Source: Acinetobacter sp. LoGeW2-3 | GTDB lineage: Bacteria > Pseudomonadota > Gammaproteobacteria > Pseudomonadales > Moraxellaceae | Assembly: GCF_002688565.1 (NCBI RefSeq) | Contig: NZ_CP024011.1 | Location: forward strand, 2,294,001-2,358,000 | DNA: 64,000 bases | Reading direction: 5' to 3' | In this document: one piece after another, positions 56,285 to 64,000 of the stretch | Numbering within the stretch: the stretch's first letter is position 1 | Layout: every line of letters starts with the position of its first letter | Position numbers and translations under genes: made by a program | Notes under the pieces: generated by a model | Told to the model about the DNA's origin: nothing | Seen by the model: the letters and a program-made list of their open reading frames with translations, nothing else | Database searches by the model: none

Positions 56285-56311
56285 TAAAAAACCGGCATGA
56301 AGCCGGTTTTT
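56285..56311. terminator. terminator after surA, bidirectional
   Basis: AAAAAACCGGC, loop ATGAA, GCCGGTTTTTA, 15 bp beyond the surA stop on the minus strand; symmetrical, so it may back up the hfq terminator. Confidence 0.9.
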
Positions 56312-56325
56312 AAAAGAACTGAATA

Positions 56326-57630
56326 TCAATTCTGTTTACGATCCAGTTGAGGATCTTTAATCTCAACAAAGGCATTACTACGTGTCTCACGTAACCAGCT
56401 ATCTAGTTCTGTATCAAATTGACGTTCGCCTAAAAGCTGGCGTGCCATACGTTCTTGATATTCTGATGTCATATCCTGTTGGCGCGTATCTGTCACCTGT
56501 AGAATGTGCCAACCAAACTGAGTCTGGAATGGTGCGCTGATTTGACCTACAGGCGTCTTTTTCATTTGTTCTTCAAACTCAGGCACCATCACACCGGGGC
56601 TTACCCAACCAAGGCTGCCACTGTCGCGAGCTGAACCTGGATCATTGGAGAAAGTGGCTGCCAATACCGCAAAGTCTTCGCCATTTTTTAGACGGGTATA
56701 TAGGCTGTCAATCATCTGCTTGGCATTTTCAGGACTCACCACTTCTGAAGGCTGAATCAGAATATGACGGGTCTGATACTGCTGTACCAGAGCTCGCTTT
56801 TCACCTGCTTTACGATCAATCAGTTTAAGAATATGCGCACCATCACGAGCTTCAATCAACTCAGAAGTTTGACCAGGTTGTAGGGTAGTGACACGCGATG
56901 CAAGCTCATCCGGAATATCGGAAATATTACGGAAACCCATGTCAGCAGCTTCAACTTTAACGCCATCTTTAGAATATCTCTTCTCAATTGCCTTTAGATC
57001 AGTAGAGCTTTCTAACTCTTGCTTCACTTCTGCTGCAACTTGAGTTGCATTAGTACCGGAAACACGAATGTGTTGAACATGAACCTGGCTGCCAAGCAGT
57101 GCCTGACCTTGAGGAGTTTTCAGGAAGTTTTCTACATCCTGATCGCTGATCTTAATACGTGAGGTTACAACCTGTTGACGTAAACGGTTAATCACTAGAT
57201 CTTCTGCAATACGATTACGTAGAGAAGCATAGGTATTTGGTGCAATTGAATCCAGTTTTTGCTGGAAAGCTTCTAGGCTAGAAGAACCTGAATCACGTGC
57301 AACTTTTAATACAGCATCATTCAGTGCTTTTTCATCAGGACGGATGTTATAGCGCTTAACCTGTTCAAGTTGAGCCTGACGCACAATCAGTTGTTCTAAT
57401 GCCTGTTGTTGTAGAATTTGTTGTGGTGGTGCAGGCTTTTTTTGCTTCTCGAGTTGATGAGAAATCTCCGCAACACTTTGCTCTAGGTCACTGCGAAGAA
57501 TCACGCTACTGTCGACAACAGCTACAACTTCATCCTTGGTCTGTGCAACAGCAAAAGTCTGTATTGCTGCAGAAAGGCATAGCGCAAGTGTGGTTGCTTT
57601 AAAAAAATGTTTTAACTGTTTTGTCTTCAT
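56326..57630 (-). CDS. surA: periplasmic chaperone/peptidyl-prolyl isomerase SurA
   Basis: Chaperone for outer-membrane proteins, including LptD. About 434 residues from the ATG at 57630, which overlaps the lptD stop as TAATG. Signal peptide KHFFKATTLALCLSAAIQTF...AVAQ (about 6-30). An N-terminal chaperone domain (VVAVVDSSVILRSDLEQ) is followed by two parvulin domains: a degenerate one (VHVQHIRVSG..., about 170-270) and a standard one (TRHILIQPSEVVSPENA, about 285-385, with DPGSARDSGSLGWVSPG). Cotranscribed with lptD. Confidence 0.95.
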   Translation of the reverse strand: MKTKQLKHFFKATTLALCLSAAIQTFAVAQTKDEVVAVVDSSVILRSDLEQSVAEISHQLEKQKKPAPPQQILQQQALEQLIVRQAQLEQVKRYNIRPDEKALNDAVLKVARDSGSSSLEAFQQKLDSIAPNTYASLRNRIAEDLVINRLRQQVVTSRIKISDQDVENFLKTPQGQALLGSQVHVQHIRVSGTNATQVAAEVKQELESSTDLKAIEKRYSKDGVKVEAADMGFRNISDIPDELASRVTTLQPGQTSELIEARDGAHILKLIDRKAGEKRALVQQYQTRHILIQPSEVVSPENAKQMIDSLYTRLKNGEDFAVLAATFSNDPGSARDSGSLGWVSPGVMVPEFEEQMKKTPVGQISAPFQTQFGWHILQVTDTRQQDMTSEYQERMARQLLGERQFDTELDSWLRETRSNAFVEIKDPQLDRKQN

Positions 57631-60092
57631 TAACGTTCTGTCCAAGTCTGATTGATATTATTAAAGCCCAGAATACGGTTTTCCAGTAGTGATGCCAATT
57701 TATTATTGAATCCACCCAGGCCTCTCAGGCTGAGTTCCGCCATAATCATGCGTTTTGGTTTAACGCCAGCTTCATTGACGTCATCCAGGTCATTGTAATA
57801 TGAGCGACCATATACGGAAACACCCCAACAGCATGACTCATAGTTCACGCCAAGTAAATATTCACGTGCAACGTTGTTGTCCAGATCATATTGGGCATGG
57901 CCAATCAGACGCCAGTTGTTGAAAACAGGCTGAATGAATGAACCAACGACCTGATCATAGCTTTTTTGACGGTCTGTAATTTCATTGCGGTAGAAATAGC
58001 CCACATTGTAGAGATTACCTTGTTCGCCCGTGTAATAGGCTTGAACGTCACGCTGAGCATTCTGACCATTCGACATCCATGCTGAATTAAGATTGACATG
58101 GAAGTTGTTAGAGAGCTGGCTTGATAATTGAATCACAGGACCAGTATGCGTTTCACGATCATATTCATCAGCATCGCGTTCCAAAGTTACACGACGGTCT
58201 TCAAAAAAGAAGCTTTGGCCAATACTGGCACGCAGACGTTCTAGACCGATATCATTGAACAGGCTATAGCTTAAGCCTACTGATGCAAAGTTATTGTCTT
58301 CTAAGCGGTCATGACCATAGAAACGACGTGGGCTAAATAGCTGATCATAACTGATTGAGGCATTCACAGAATCGAAGTTCGGTTGACCTACTTGATTTTC
58401 GTAAGGCGCGTAGGCATAAAACAGACGAGGTGTTAGTGTCTGTAAGTAGCGTCCTTCTTTTTCAAAAATCAAACCGGCATCTAAGGTGAATTCTGGCACG
58501 ACAATTGAGGTACTTTCGCTTGAACTATTGATGCTGTTTAAATTGTCTCGTGTATCCTGATCATAAAAAGTATTCACATTACGCAATGAGGCTTGTGGAA
58601 TCAGGAAAGCGCCTGGCGTGCGATAGTTATAGCGTACAGCTAAATCATTATAGATACGGGTACCACTAGGTTCATAACTCTCAAATGCTGGGTTGAGATT
58701 GCGAATATCTTTTTTGAAATAAGCAGTATCGTGATTGGCCTCGAATTGCCAACCAAGTGGGTTGCCAGTTTTATAGTTAACCAGGAATTGTGGCAAACGC
58801 GCATATGGACGATCTTCATCATCTACATTTGGATCAAGCGTTTGGAAGTCCTCAACTTTAAGCTGAGCTTTTAAGCCTGGAATGCCATTTTTATAGTTAA
58901 CTTCCCACGCACGACGTAAATTCAGGTCGGTCTTAGAGTCTGGACTATTATTTAAATCAGAGAAGAAATCTTTATCTGAAGCATAGTTATATTCTAGATT
59001 GGTCGAGAATTGTTCATTAATCTGCCAGTCATGGCGGAAATGCAGATTTTTTCGGTCCTCATCATTATAACTTTTATCTGAAGGTAAAATGCCTCCCCAG
59101 ATCTGACCATAACCAAAATTTTCGGTCAGATAACGGAATTCACCGTCCAGCATGGCACCACGATCTGCAATAAAACGTGGGGTGATTGTTGCATCATAAT
59201 TTGGTGCCAAGTTTAAATAAACGGGAATACCAAGTTCTAAACCGCCATCATTGGTAAAACCAAAACTTGGTGTCAAAATCCCTGTAGTACGACGGTCATC
59301 AATTGGGAAGTTGAAATACGGTAATGATAAAACTGGAACTTCTTTTACATAGATTTTGGTATTACGAGTTTCACCGCGACCAGTTTCCTGATTTAACTTG
59401 ATTCGATCTGCTTGAATCTTCCAAGTTGGCTTCTGATCTGGCGGGCAGGTGGTATAAGTGGCATTTTCCAGTTCGACAGTTTCAGTTGAAGTTTTGGCAA
59501 TTTTTTCTGCACGACCATGTGCATGTTGCTCTTCTGAAATGTAAAAACTGTTGTTCAGGTCGCCTTGCTGGGTTTTCAGGTTGTAATTAATATCATCACT
59601 TTGAGACAGTAGACCTGCTTGTGCCAGCTGTACCCGACCTTGAGCTTTTGCGTAGGTCTGGGTTTGGTCAATGGTGACTTTGTCTGCACGAATCTGGCGA
59701 CCTTGCTGGTCAATGACGACATTACCTTCTAAATAAGAATCGCCATTTGGATTATAGTGACCATAATCAGCAGTTACGGTAGAAGTGGCTTGATCTGGGT
59801 CAACGGCTTCAACTTCAGGGGAAACAGGCGTAATCCAAGTGCCTTTACAATAGGCTGAACTTAAATATTGTCCCTGACGTTGTTGTGCTTCAGGTGTGGA
59901 TTTGTCGACATAATATTGAGAGAAAAATGCTTCACCAGGATAGGTTTCCTGCAGGCTTTCGTTAAGCTGCTGATTGTTGATGTTGGATGAGTCATTTTCT
60001 GCAGCATAGCCTGAAATTGAGCTACCACATAACAAAGTTAAGATCGCAGTCGCTAAAGGATTGTATTTAAACTGATGCTTCATTTGTCTCAT
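57630..60092 (-). CDS. lptD: LPS-assembly outer-membrane protein
   Basis: Outer-membrane translocon inserting lipo-oligosaccharide with LptE. Up to 820 residues; ATG at 60092 or 60083 (MKHQFKYNPLATAIL). Signal peptide ends at GYAAEN (about 31). The periplasmic OstA/LptA-like N-domain (GHYNPNGDSYLEGNVVIDQQ, about 130-230) precedes the barrel (from about 290). Cysteines pair as in E. coli LptD: one in SAYCKGTW, one in TYTTCPPDQ, and the adjacent pair in NYESCCWG, so the disulfide-controlled folding scheme is kept. The operon continues into surA. Confidence 0.95.
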   Translation of the reverse strand: MRQMKHQFKYNPLATAILTLLCGSSISGYAAENDSSNINNQQLNESLQETYPGEAFFSQYYVDKSTPEAQQRQGQYLSSAYCKGTWITPVSPEVEAVDPDQATSTVTADYGHYNPNGDSYLEGNVVIDQQGRQIRADKVTIDQTQTYAKAQGRVQLAQAGLLSQSDDINYNLKTQQGDLNNSFYISEEQHAHGRAEKIAKTSTETVELENATYTTCPPDQKPTWKIQADRIKLNQETGRGETRNTKIYVKEVPVLSLPYFNFPIDDRRTTGILTPSFGFTNDGGLELGIPVYLNLAPNYDATITPRFIADRGAMLDGEFRYLTENFGYGQIWGGILPSDKSYNDEDRKNLHFRHDWQINEQFSTNLEYNYASDKDFFSDLNNSPDSKTDLNLRRAWEVNYKNGIPGLKAQLKVEDFQTLDPNVDDEDRPYARLPQFLVNYKTGNPLGWQFEANHDTAYFKKDIRNLNPAFESYEPSGTRIYNDLAVRYNYRTPGAFLIPQASLRNVNTFYDQDTRDNLNSINSSSESTSIVVPEFTLDAGLIFEKEGRYLQTLTPRLFYAYAPYENQVGQPNFDSVNASISYDQLFSPRRFYGHDRLEDNNFASVGLSYSLFNDIGLERLRASIGQSFFFEDRRVTLERDADEYDRETHTGPVIQLSSQLSNNFHVNLNSAWMSNGQNAQRDVQAYYTGEQGNLYNVGYFYRNEITDRQKSYDQVVGSFIQPVFNNWRLIGHAQYDLDNNVAREYLLGVNYESCCWGVSVYGRSYYNDLDDVNEAGVKPKRMIMAELSLRGLGGFNNKLASLLENRILGFNNINQTWTER

Positions 60093-60203
60093 TAACCAAT
60101 CATGCTTAATCGCAATTAATTATTGTCGCATCATAGAGAAAAAGTTGATAAGTAGCTACACTTAGCACTTTAAAAACTCAGCCTGTACTAGAATTTATTG
60201 CAA

Positions 60204-61217
60204 ATGAATACTCAACGCGAACAATTGATACAATCTTGGATTGCTTCTGTACTCGGTTCAGATCAATTTGAAACTCATTTTTTAGCAGGCGATGCCAGTT
60301 TTCGTCGTTATGCACGAATCAAACTGAATAATAAAACATTTATGCTAATGGATGCACCACCAGAAAAAGAAGATTGTGTGCCTTTTGTGACCATAGATGA
60401 ATTTTTTGATGCGAATGGTGTTCGCGTGCCGCATATCGTGGCAAAAGACCTGGAAAATGGCCTGTTGCTACTTGAAGACTTCGGTAATGTTATGCTGTCT
60501 GATCTGCTCAATGACAACACTGTAGATTCTTATTATGAACAAAGTTTTAAACAGTTAGTCCAGTTGCAGTCTATTCAAGGTGTAGGATATTTCCCTGAGT
60601 ATTCTTATGAGAAGCTGATCTCGGAAATGGAATTGCTCACCGACTGGATGTTGCCGGCTTTAAAAGTGATTCCGACCGAAGCTGAAAGTGCGCTGATTAA
60701 ACGTACTTTTGCCATCCTTGCGAATACTGCGTTGGCTCAGCCACAAGTGATTGTACATCGTGATTTTCATAGTCGTAACCTGATGCAGATTGCGGGTGAA
60801 ACTGATCTGGGTGTGATTGATTTTCAGGATGCTGTGATTGGTGCAGATACTTATGACCTGATCTCAATCACCCGTGATGCTTATGTGCAGTGGAATGCGG
60901 ATCGTGTATATCGCTGGTTTGAAGCTTTCTATCACTTGTTGCCAGCTTCTGCTAAAGAAGATCGTGACTTTGAACAGTTCAAGAAAGATGCTGACATGAT
61001 GGCGATTCAGCGTCATATTAAGATTCTGGGTATTTTTGTGCGCTTGTTTGAGCGTGATGGTAAATCAGGTTACCTCAAAGACTTGCCACGTGTGATGTGG
61101 TATCTGCTGGAAGAATCTAAACCTTATTCTGAATTGCAGCCATTTATGCAATTTATCAATGAGCGTGTACTACCTGCCTTTGAAGCCAAATATGGTACTT
61201 ATGAGGTGGCTGCATAA
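60204..61217 (+). CDS. amgK: N-acetylmuramate/N-acetylglucosamine anomeric kinase
   Basis: Phosphorylates MurNAc at C1 in peptidoglycan recycling, feeding MurU and bypassing de novo UDP-MurNAc synthesis; in Pseudomonas this route gives intrinsic fosfomycin tolerance. About 337 residues from the ATG at 60204 (TTG 60198 possible). Kinase fold of the aminoglycoside-phosphotransferase type: GDASFRRYARI (about 30), LLLLEDFGNVML, catalytic loop VIVHRDFHSRNLMQIAG (D about 190) and LGVIDFQDAVIGADTYDL (metal D about 207). Its stop meets the murU start, and it is divergent from lptD. Confidence 0.92.
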   Translation: MNTQREQLIQSWIASVLGSDQFETHFLAGDASFRRYARIKLNNKTFMLMDAPPEKEDCVPFVTIDEFFDANGVRVPHIVAKDLENGLLLLEDFGNVMLSDLLNDNTVDSYYEQSFKQLVQLQSIQGVGYFPEYSYEKLISEMELLTDWMLPALKVIPTEAESALIKRTFAILANTALAQPQVIVHRDFHSRNLMQIAGETDLGVIDFQDAVIGADTYDLISITRDAYVQWNADRVYRWFEAFYHLLPASAKEDRDFEQFKKDADMMAIQRHIKILGIFVRLFERDGKSGYLKDLPRVMWYLLEESKPYSELQPFMQFINERVLPAFEAKYGTYEVAA

Positions 61218-61907
<690 letters not shown>

Positions 61908-61992
61908 GTGAATATTCACTAAGCACTCCCTACTGTGCCAATATAGAGAAAGCGGTATACTTTCTTCTAATTTTTTCGAGCGTTTATTGTTT

Positions 61993-62625
61993 ATGCATAC
62001 GTTTTTTCAGGAATTAAAGCAGGGTAGCCAGGCTTTAGGTTTAGCATTGAGTGATGAAACTTTAAATTTATTACTCAAGTACCAGGACGCTTTGGTGCTG
62101 TGGAATAAGGCATACAATTTGACGGCCATTCGTGACCCGAAGGAAATGCTAGTCAAGCATCTGCTGGACAGTTTAAGTATTTTAAAGGATCTGCCATCTG
62201 GTCGTTTGCTCGATATTGGTACCGGTGGCGGGATGCCGGGCATGATCATTGCATTGTGTCAGCTTGAGCGTGATTGCGTGCTCTTAGATTCAAATGGTAA
62301 GAAGATCCGTTTCTTAAAACAGTTTATTGCTGATCTGAAACTGCAAAATGTGATTGCAGTGCAAACACGCGTTGAAAATGAAGACAGTATTAATGAGCTT
62401 GGTCAGTTTGATGTGATTACCAGTCGTGCCTTTGCATCCCTGACCGATTTTGTTGATGCATCAAAACCTTATATGCATGAGCAAAGTATTATTGCTTCCA
62501 TGAAAGGGCTAATTCCACAAGATGAAGTTAATGCTTTAAAAGATGAATTCAGTTGTGAGATTATTGAACTAAAAGTTCCGCGCTTAGACGAACAACGTCA
62601 TTTACTTTTATTAAAACGTATTTAA
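61993..62625 (+). CDS. rsmG: 16S rRNA (guanine-527-N7) methyltransferase
   Basis: Methylates G527 of 16S rRNA; loss gives low-level streptomycin resistance in many bacteria. About 210 residues from the ATG at 61993 (TTG 61987 is the alternative). KAYNLTAIRDPKEMLVKHLL (about 39-58), SAM motif LLDIGTGGGMPGMIIALC (about 74), LLDSNGKKIRFLKQF and VITSRAFASLTDFVD (about 141). Followed by parA after 25 bp, the conserved gidB-parA-parB order near the chromosomal origin in many bacteria. Confidence 0.95.
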   Translation: MHTFFQELKQGSQALGLALSDETLNLLLKYQDALVLWNKAYNLTAIRDPKEMLVKHLLDSLSILKDLPSGRLLDIGTGGGMPGMIIALCQLERDCVLLDSNGKKIRFLKQFIADLKLQNVIAVQTRVENEDSINELGQFDVITSRAFASLTDFVDASKPYMHEQSIIASMKGLIPQDEVNALKDEFSCEIIELKVPRLDEQRHLLLLKRI

Positions 62626-62650
62626 GATTTTCAAAGGAATTGGGGTCAAC

Positions 62651-63433
62651 ATGGCACAAATTATTGCGATTGCAAACCAGAAGGGTGGCGTTGGCAAAAC
62701 CACAACCGCAGTAAATTTGGCGGCATCTCTCGCAGTATTAAAAAAACGTGTGCTGCTTGTAGATATGGATTCACAAGGCAATGCCACAATGGGTTCGGGC
62801 ATTCAGAAGAATGACTTAATCTATTCAGTCACAGATGTGCTACTCGGTGAAGTGCCAATTGAAACGGCAATTACCAAGGCGGAAGTGGGTTATAAAGTAT
62901 TAGGTGCTAACCGTGATCTGGCTGGGGTAGAGCTGGCAATCGCTGAACAGGAAGGTCGTGAGTTTATTCTGCGAGGTGCTCTGCAGGAAATTGAATCTTC
63001 ATATGATTATATCATTGTCGACTGTGCACCAAGTCTGAGCCTGATTACTGTAAATGCGCTTGCAGCGGTAGATGGGGTGCTCATCCCAATGCAATGTGAA
63101 TATTATGCATTAGAAGGTTTAGCGGATTTGACGCAAACTATCGACCGCATTCAGCAAGCTCTTAATCCAGATCTACAAATTGTAGGTGTATTGCGTACCA
63201 TGTATGATGCACGTAATGCGCTGACACGCGATGTTTCTGAAGAATTACAACAATATTTTGGCAAGAAACTTTACGATACCGTGATTCCGCGTAATATTCG
63301 TCTGGCTGAAGCACCAGCGCATGGTTTACCAGTAATCTATTTTGAAAAAAGTTCAAAGGGTGCAGTTGCTTACCTTAATCTGGCGGCTGAAGTGTTAAAG
63401 AAAAGTAAAGTGAAAAAAGGAAGTAAAGCATGA
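62651..63433 (+). CDS. parA: chromosome partitioning ATPase ParA/Soj
   Basis: Walker-type ATPase acting with ParB-parS in chromosome segregation. 260 residues. Deviant Walker A IANQKGGVGKTTTAVNLAAS (residues 6-25), VDMDSQGNATMGSG (about 38), IIVDCAPSLSLITVNAL (about 116). There is no N-terminal HTH, so it is the chromosomal Soj type. AAGGAATTGGGG precedes the ATG. Its stop overlaps the parB start (ATGA). Confidence 0.96.
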   Translation: MAQIIAIANQKGGVGKTTTAVNLAASLAVLKKRVLLVDMDSQGNATMGSGIQKNDLIYSVTDVLLGEVPIETAITKAEVGYKVLGANRDLAGVELAIAEQEGREFILRGALQEIESSYDYIIVDCAPSLSLITVNALAAVDGVLIPMQCEYYALEGLADLTQTIDRIQQALNPDLQIVGVLRTMYDARNALTRDVSEELQQYFGKKLYDTVIPRNIRLAEAPAHGLPVIYFEKSSKGAVAYLNLAAEVLKKSKVKKGSKA

Positions 63434-64000
63434 CCGTGAAGAAACGTGGACTCGCCAAAGGTCGTGGTTTGGATGCATTACTGGGGTCAATTCAAAAAGA
63501 AAAACTACAGCTAGAAGCACAAGGGCTGGATCATGGTCAGCTAAAACAGATTGATGTCAATCTGTTGAAACGTGGTGAATATCAGCCACGCCGCTATATC
63601 AATGAACAGGATTTGCAGGAACTGGCTGCTTCAATTGAGAAGCATGGCATCATGCAGCCGATCGTAATCCGTCCAGTGGATGATGAACGTCATCCTTATG
63701 AGATTATCGCCGGTGAACGTCGCTGGCGCGCAGCACAACTGGCAGGCTTAACTGAAGTGCCTGCGATTGTTCGTGAACTTCAAGACCAAGTTGCAATTGC
63801 ATTAGCATTAATTGAAAACATTCAGCGTCAGGATTTAAATCCGATTGATCAAGCAATGGCACTACAGCGTTTCCATGAAGAATTTGGTCTAAGCCATCAG
63901 GAAATTGCCGATACTGTTGGTAAGGCACGTACCACTGTTAGTAACTTACTGCGTCTGTTAACCTTAGCTGAAGAAGTTAAAGACTTCATGCAACAAGGTC
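63430..64000 (+). CDS. parB: chromosome partitioning protein ParB, 5' part
   Basis: CTP-dependent DNA clamp loading at parS. About 190 codons are visible; it runs off the right edge. MTVKKRGLAKGRGLDALLG at the start (arginine-rich ParA-activating tail), QIDVNLLKRGEYQPR, the CTP-binding GERRWRAAQLAGL (about 97) and IENIQRQDLNPIDQA, then the HTH for parS (GLSHQEIADTVGKARTTVSN, about 155-174). ATG overlaps the parA stop. No parS-like 16-mer was seen in the window. Confidence 0.95.
   Translation, partial: MTVKKRGLAKGRGLDALLGSIQKEKLQLEAQGLDHGQLKQIDVNLLKRGEYQPRRYINEQDLQELAASIEKHGIMQPIVIRPVDDERHPYEIIAGERRWRAAQLAGLTEVPAIVRELQDQVAIALALIENIQRQDLNPIDQAMALQRFHEEFGLSHQEIADTVGKARTTVSNLLRLLTLAEEVKDFMQQG

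Noticed and set aside
62600..64000. parS site near parAB
   Set aside because: No match to the TGTTTCACGTGAAACA-type palindrome was seen in the visible part.

Overview
The window looks like chromosomal DNA of an Acinetobacter species. The catBCA order with a divergent CatM-type LysR regulator, an Hfq with a long glycine-rich tail, the lptD-surA / amgK-murU / rsmG / parAB order and the general protein relatedness all point to that genus. I cannot name the species from sequence alone. No tRNA, rRNA or CRISPR array was recognised.

Region 1 (1-2862) is the catechol branch of the beta-ketoadipate pathway. catB, catC and the start of catA run leftward, and the LysR-type activator catM runs rightward. 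A perfect ATAC-N7-GTAT operator lies between them.

Region 2 (about 2863-24700) is an accessory, strongly AT-rich island. It opens with an IS3-family element (3319-5786) interrupted by a second IS3-family element (3359-4593); inverted repeats and 3-bp target duplications are visible for both. Then come an orphan AbiEi/DUF6088-type antitoxin behind a perfect palindrome and about 1.9 kb without genes. That gene-free stretch holds five evenly spaced 14-bp repeats that look like plasmid iterons. A defence-type cluster follows: a SAM methyltransferase, an HNH protein, an HNH-DGQHR fusion, a small unknown gene, and a type I restriction-modification operon (hsdM, hsdS, hsdR). hsdR is broken by a one-base loss in a T run. 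The cluster ends with a TIGR02391 (Ymh-like) protein, an unrecognised 492-residue protein and a phage-type serine/threonine phosphatase bracketed by two imperfect direct repeats.

Region 3 (about 24700-64000) is core chromosome with higher GC and dense genes. It carries a GAF regulator that seems to have lost its divergent aldehyde dehydrogenase, queG, nnrD, acyP, ruvC, fxsA, a LysE exporter, ahpF and ahpC (peroxide defence), a zinc peptidase, hrpA, a FabH-like synthase with an acyltransferase, PcfJ-like and PIF1-like genes, rsuA, an RluA-family synthase, and the tsaE-mutL-miaA-hfq run. Then lptD-surA (outer-membrane biogenesis) lies divergent from amgK-murU (peptidoglycan recycling), followed by rsmG-parA-parB. 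parB runs off the right edge.

The most interesting items are the chromosomal iteron array without a rep gene, the methyltransferase/HNH/HNH-DGQHR cluster beside the type I system, the homopolymer frameshift in hsdR, a palindromic repeat lying in frame inside hrpA, and the orphan antitoxin with its palindromic putative operator.
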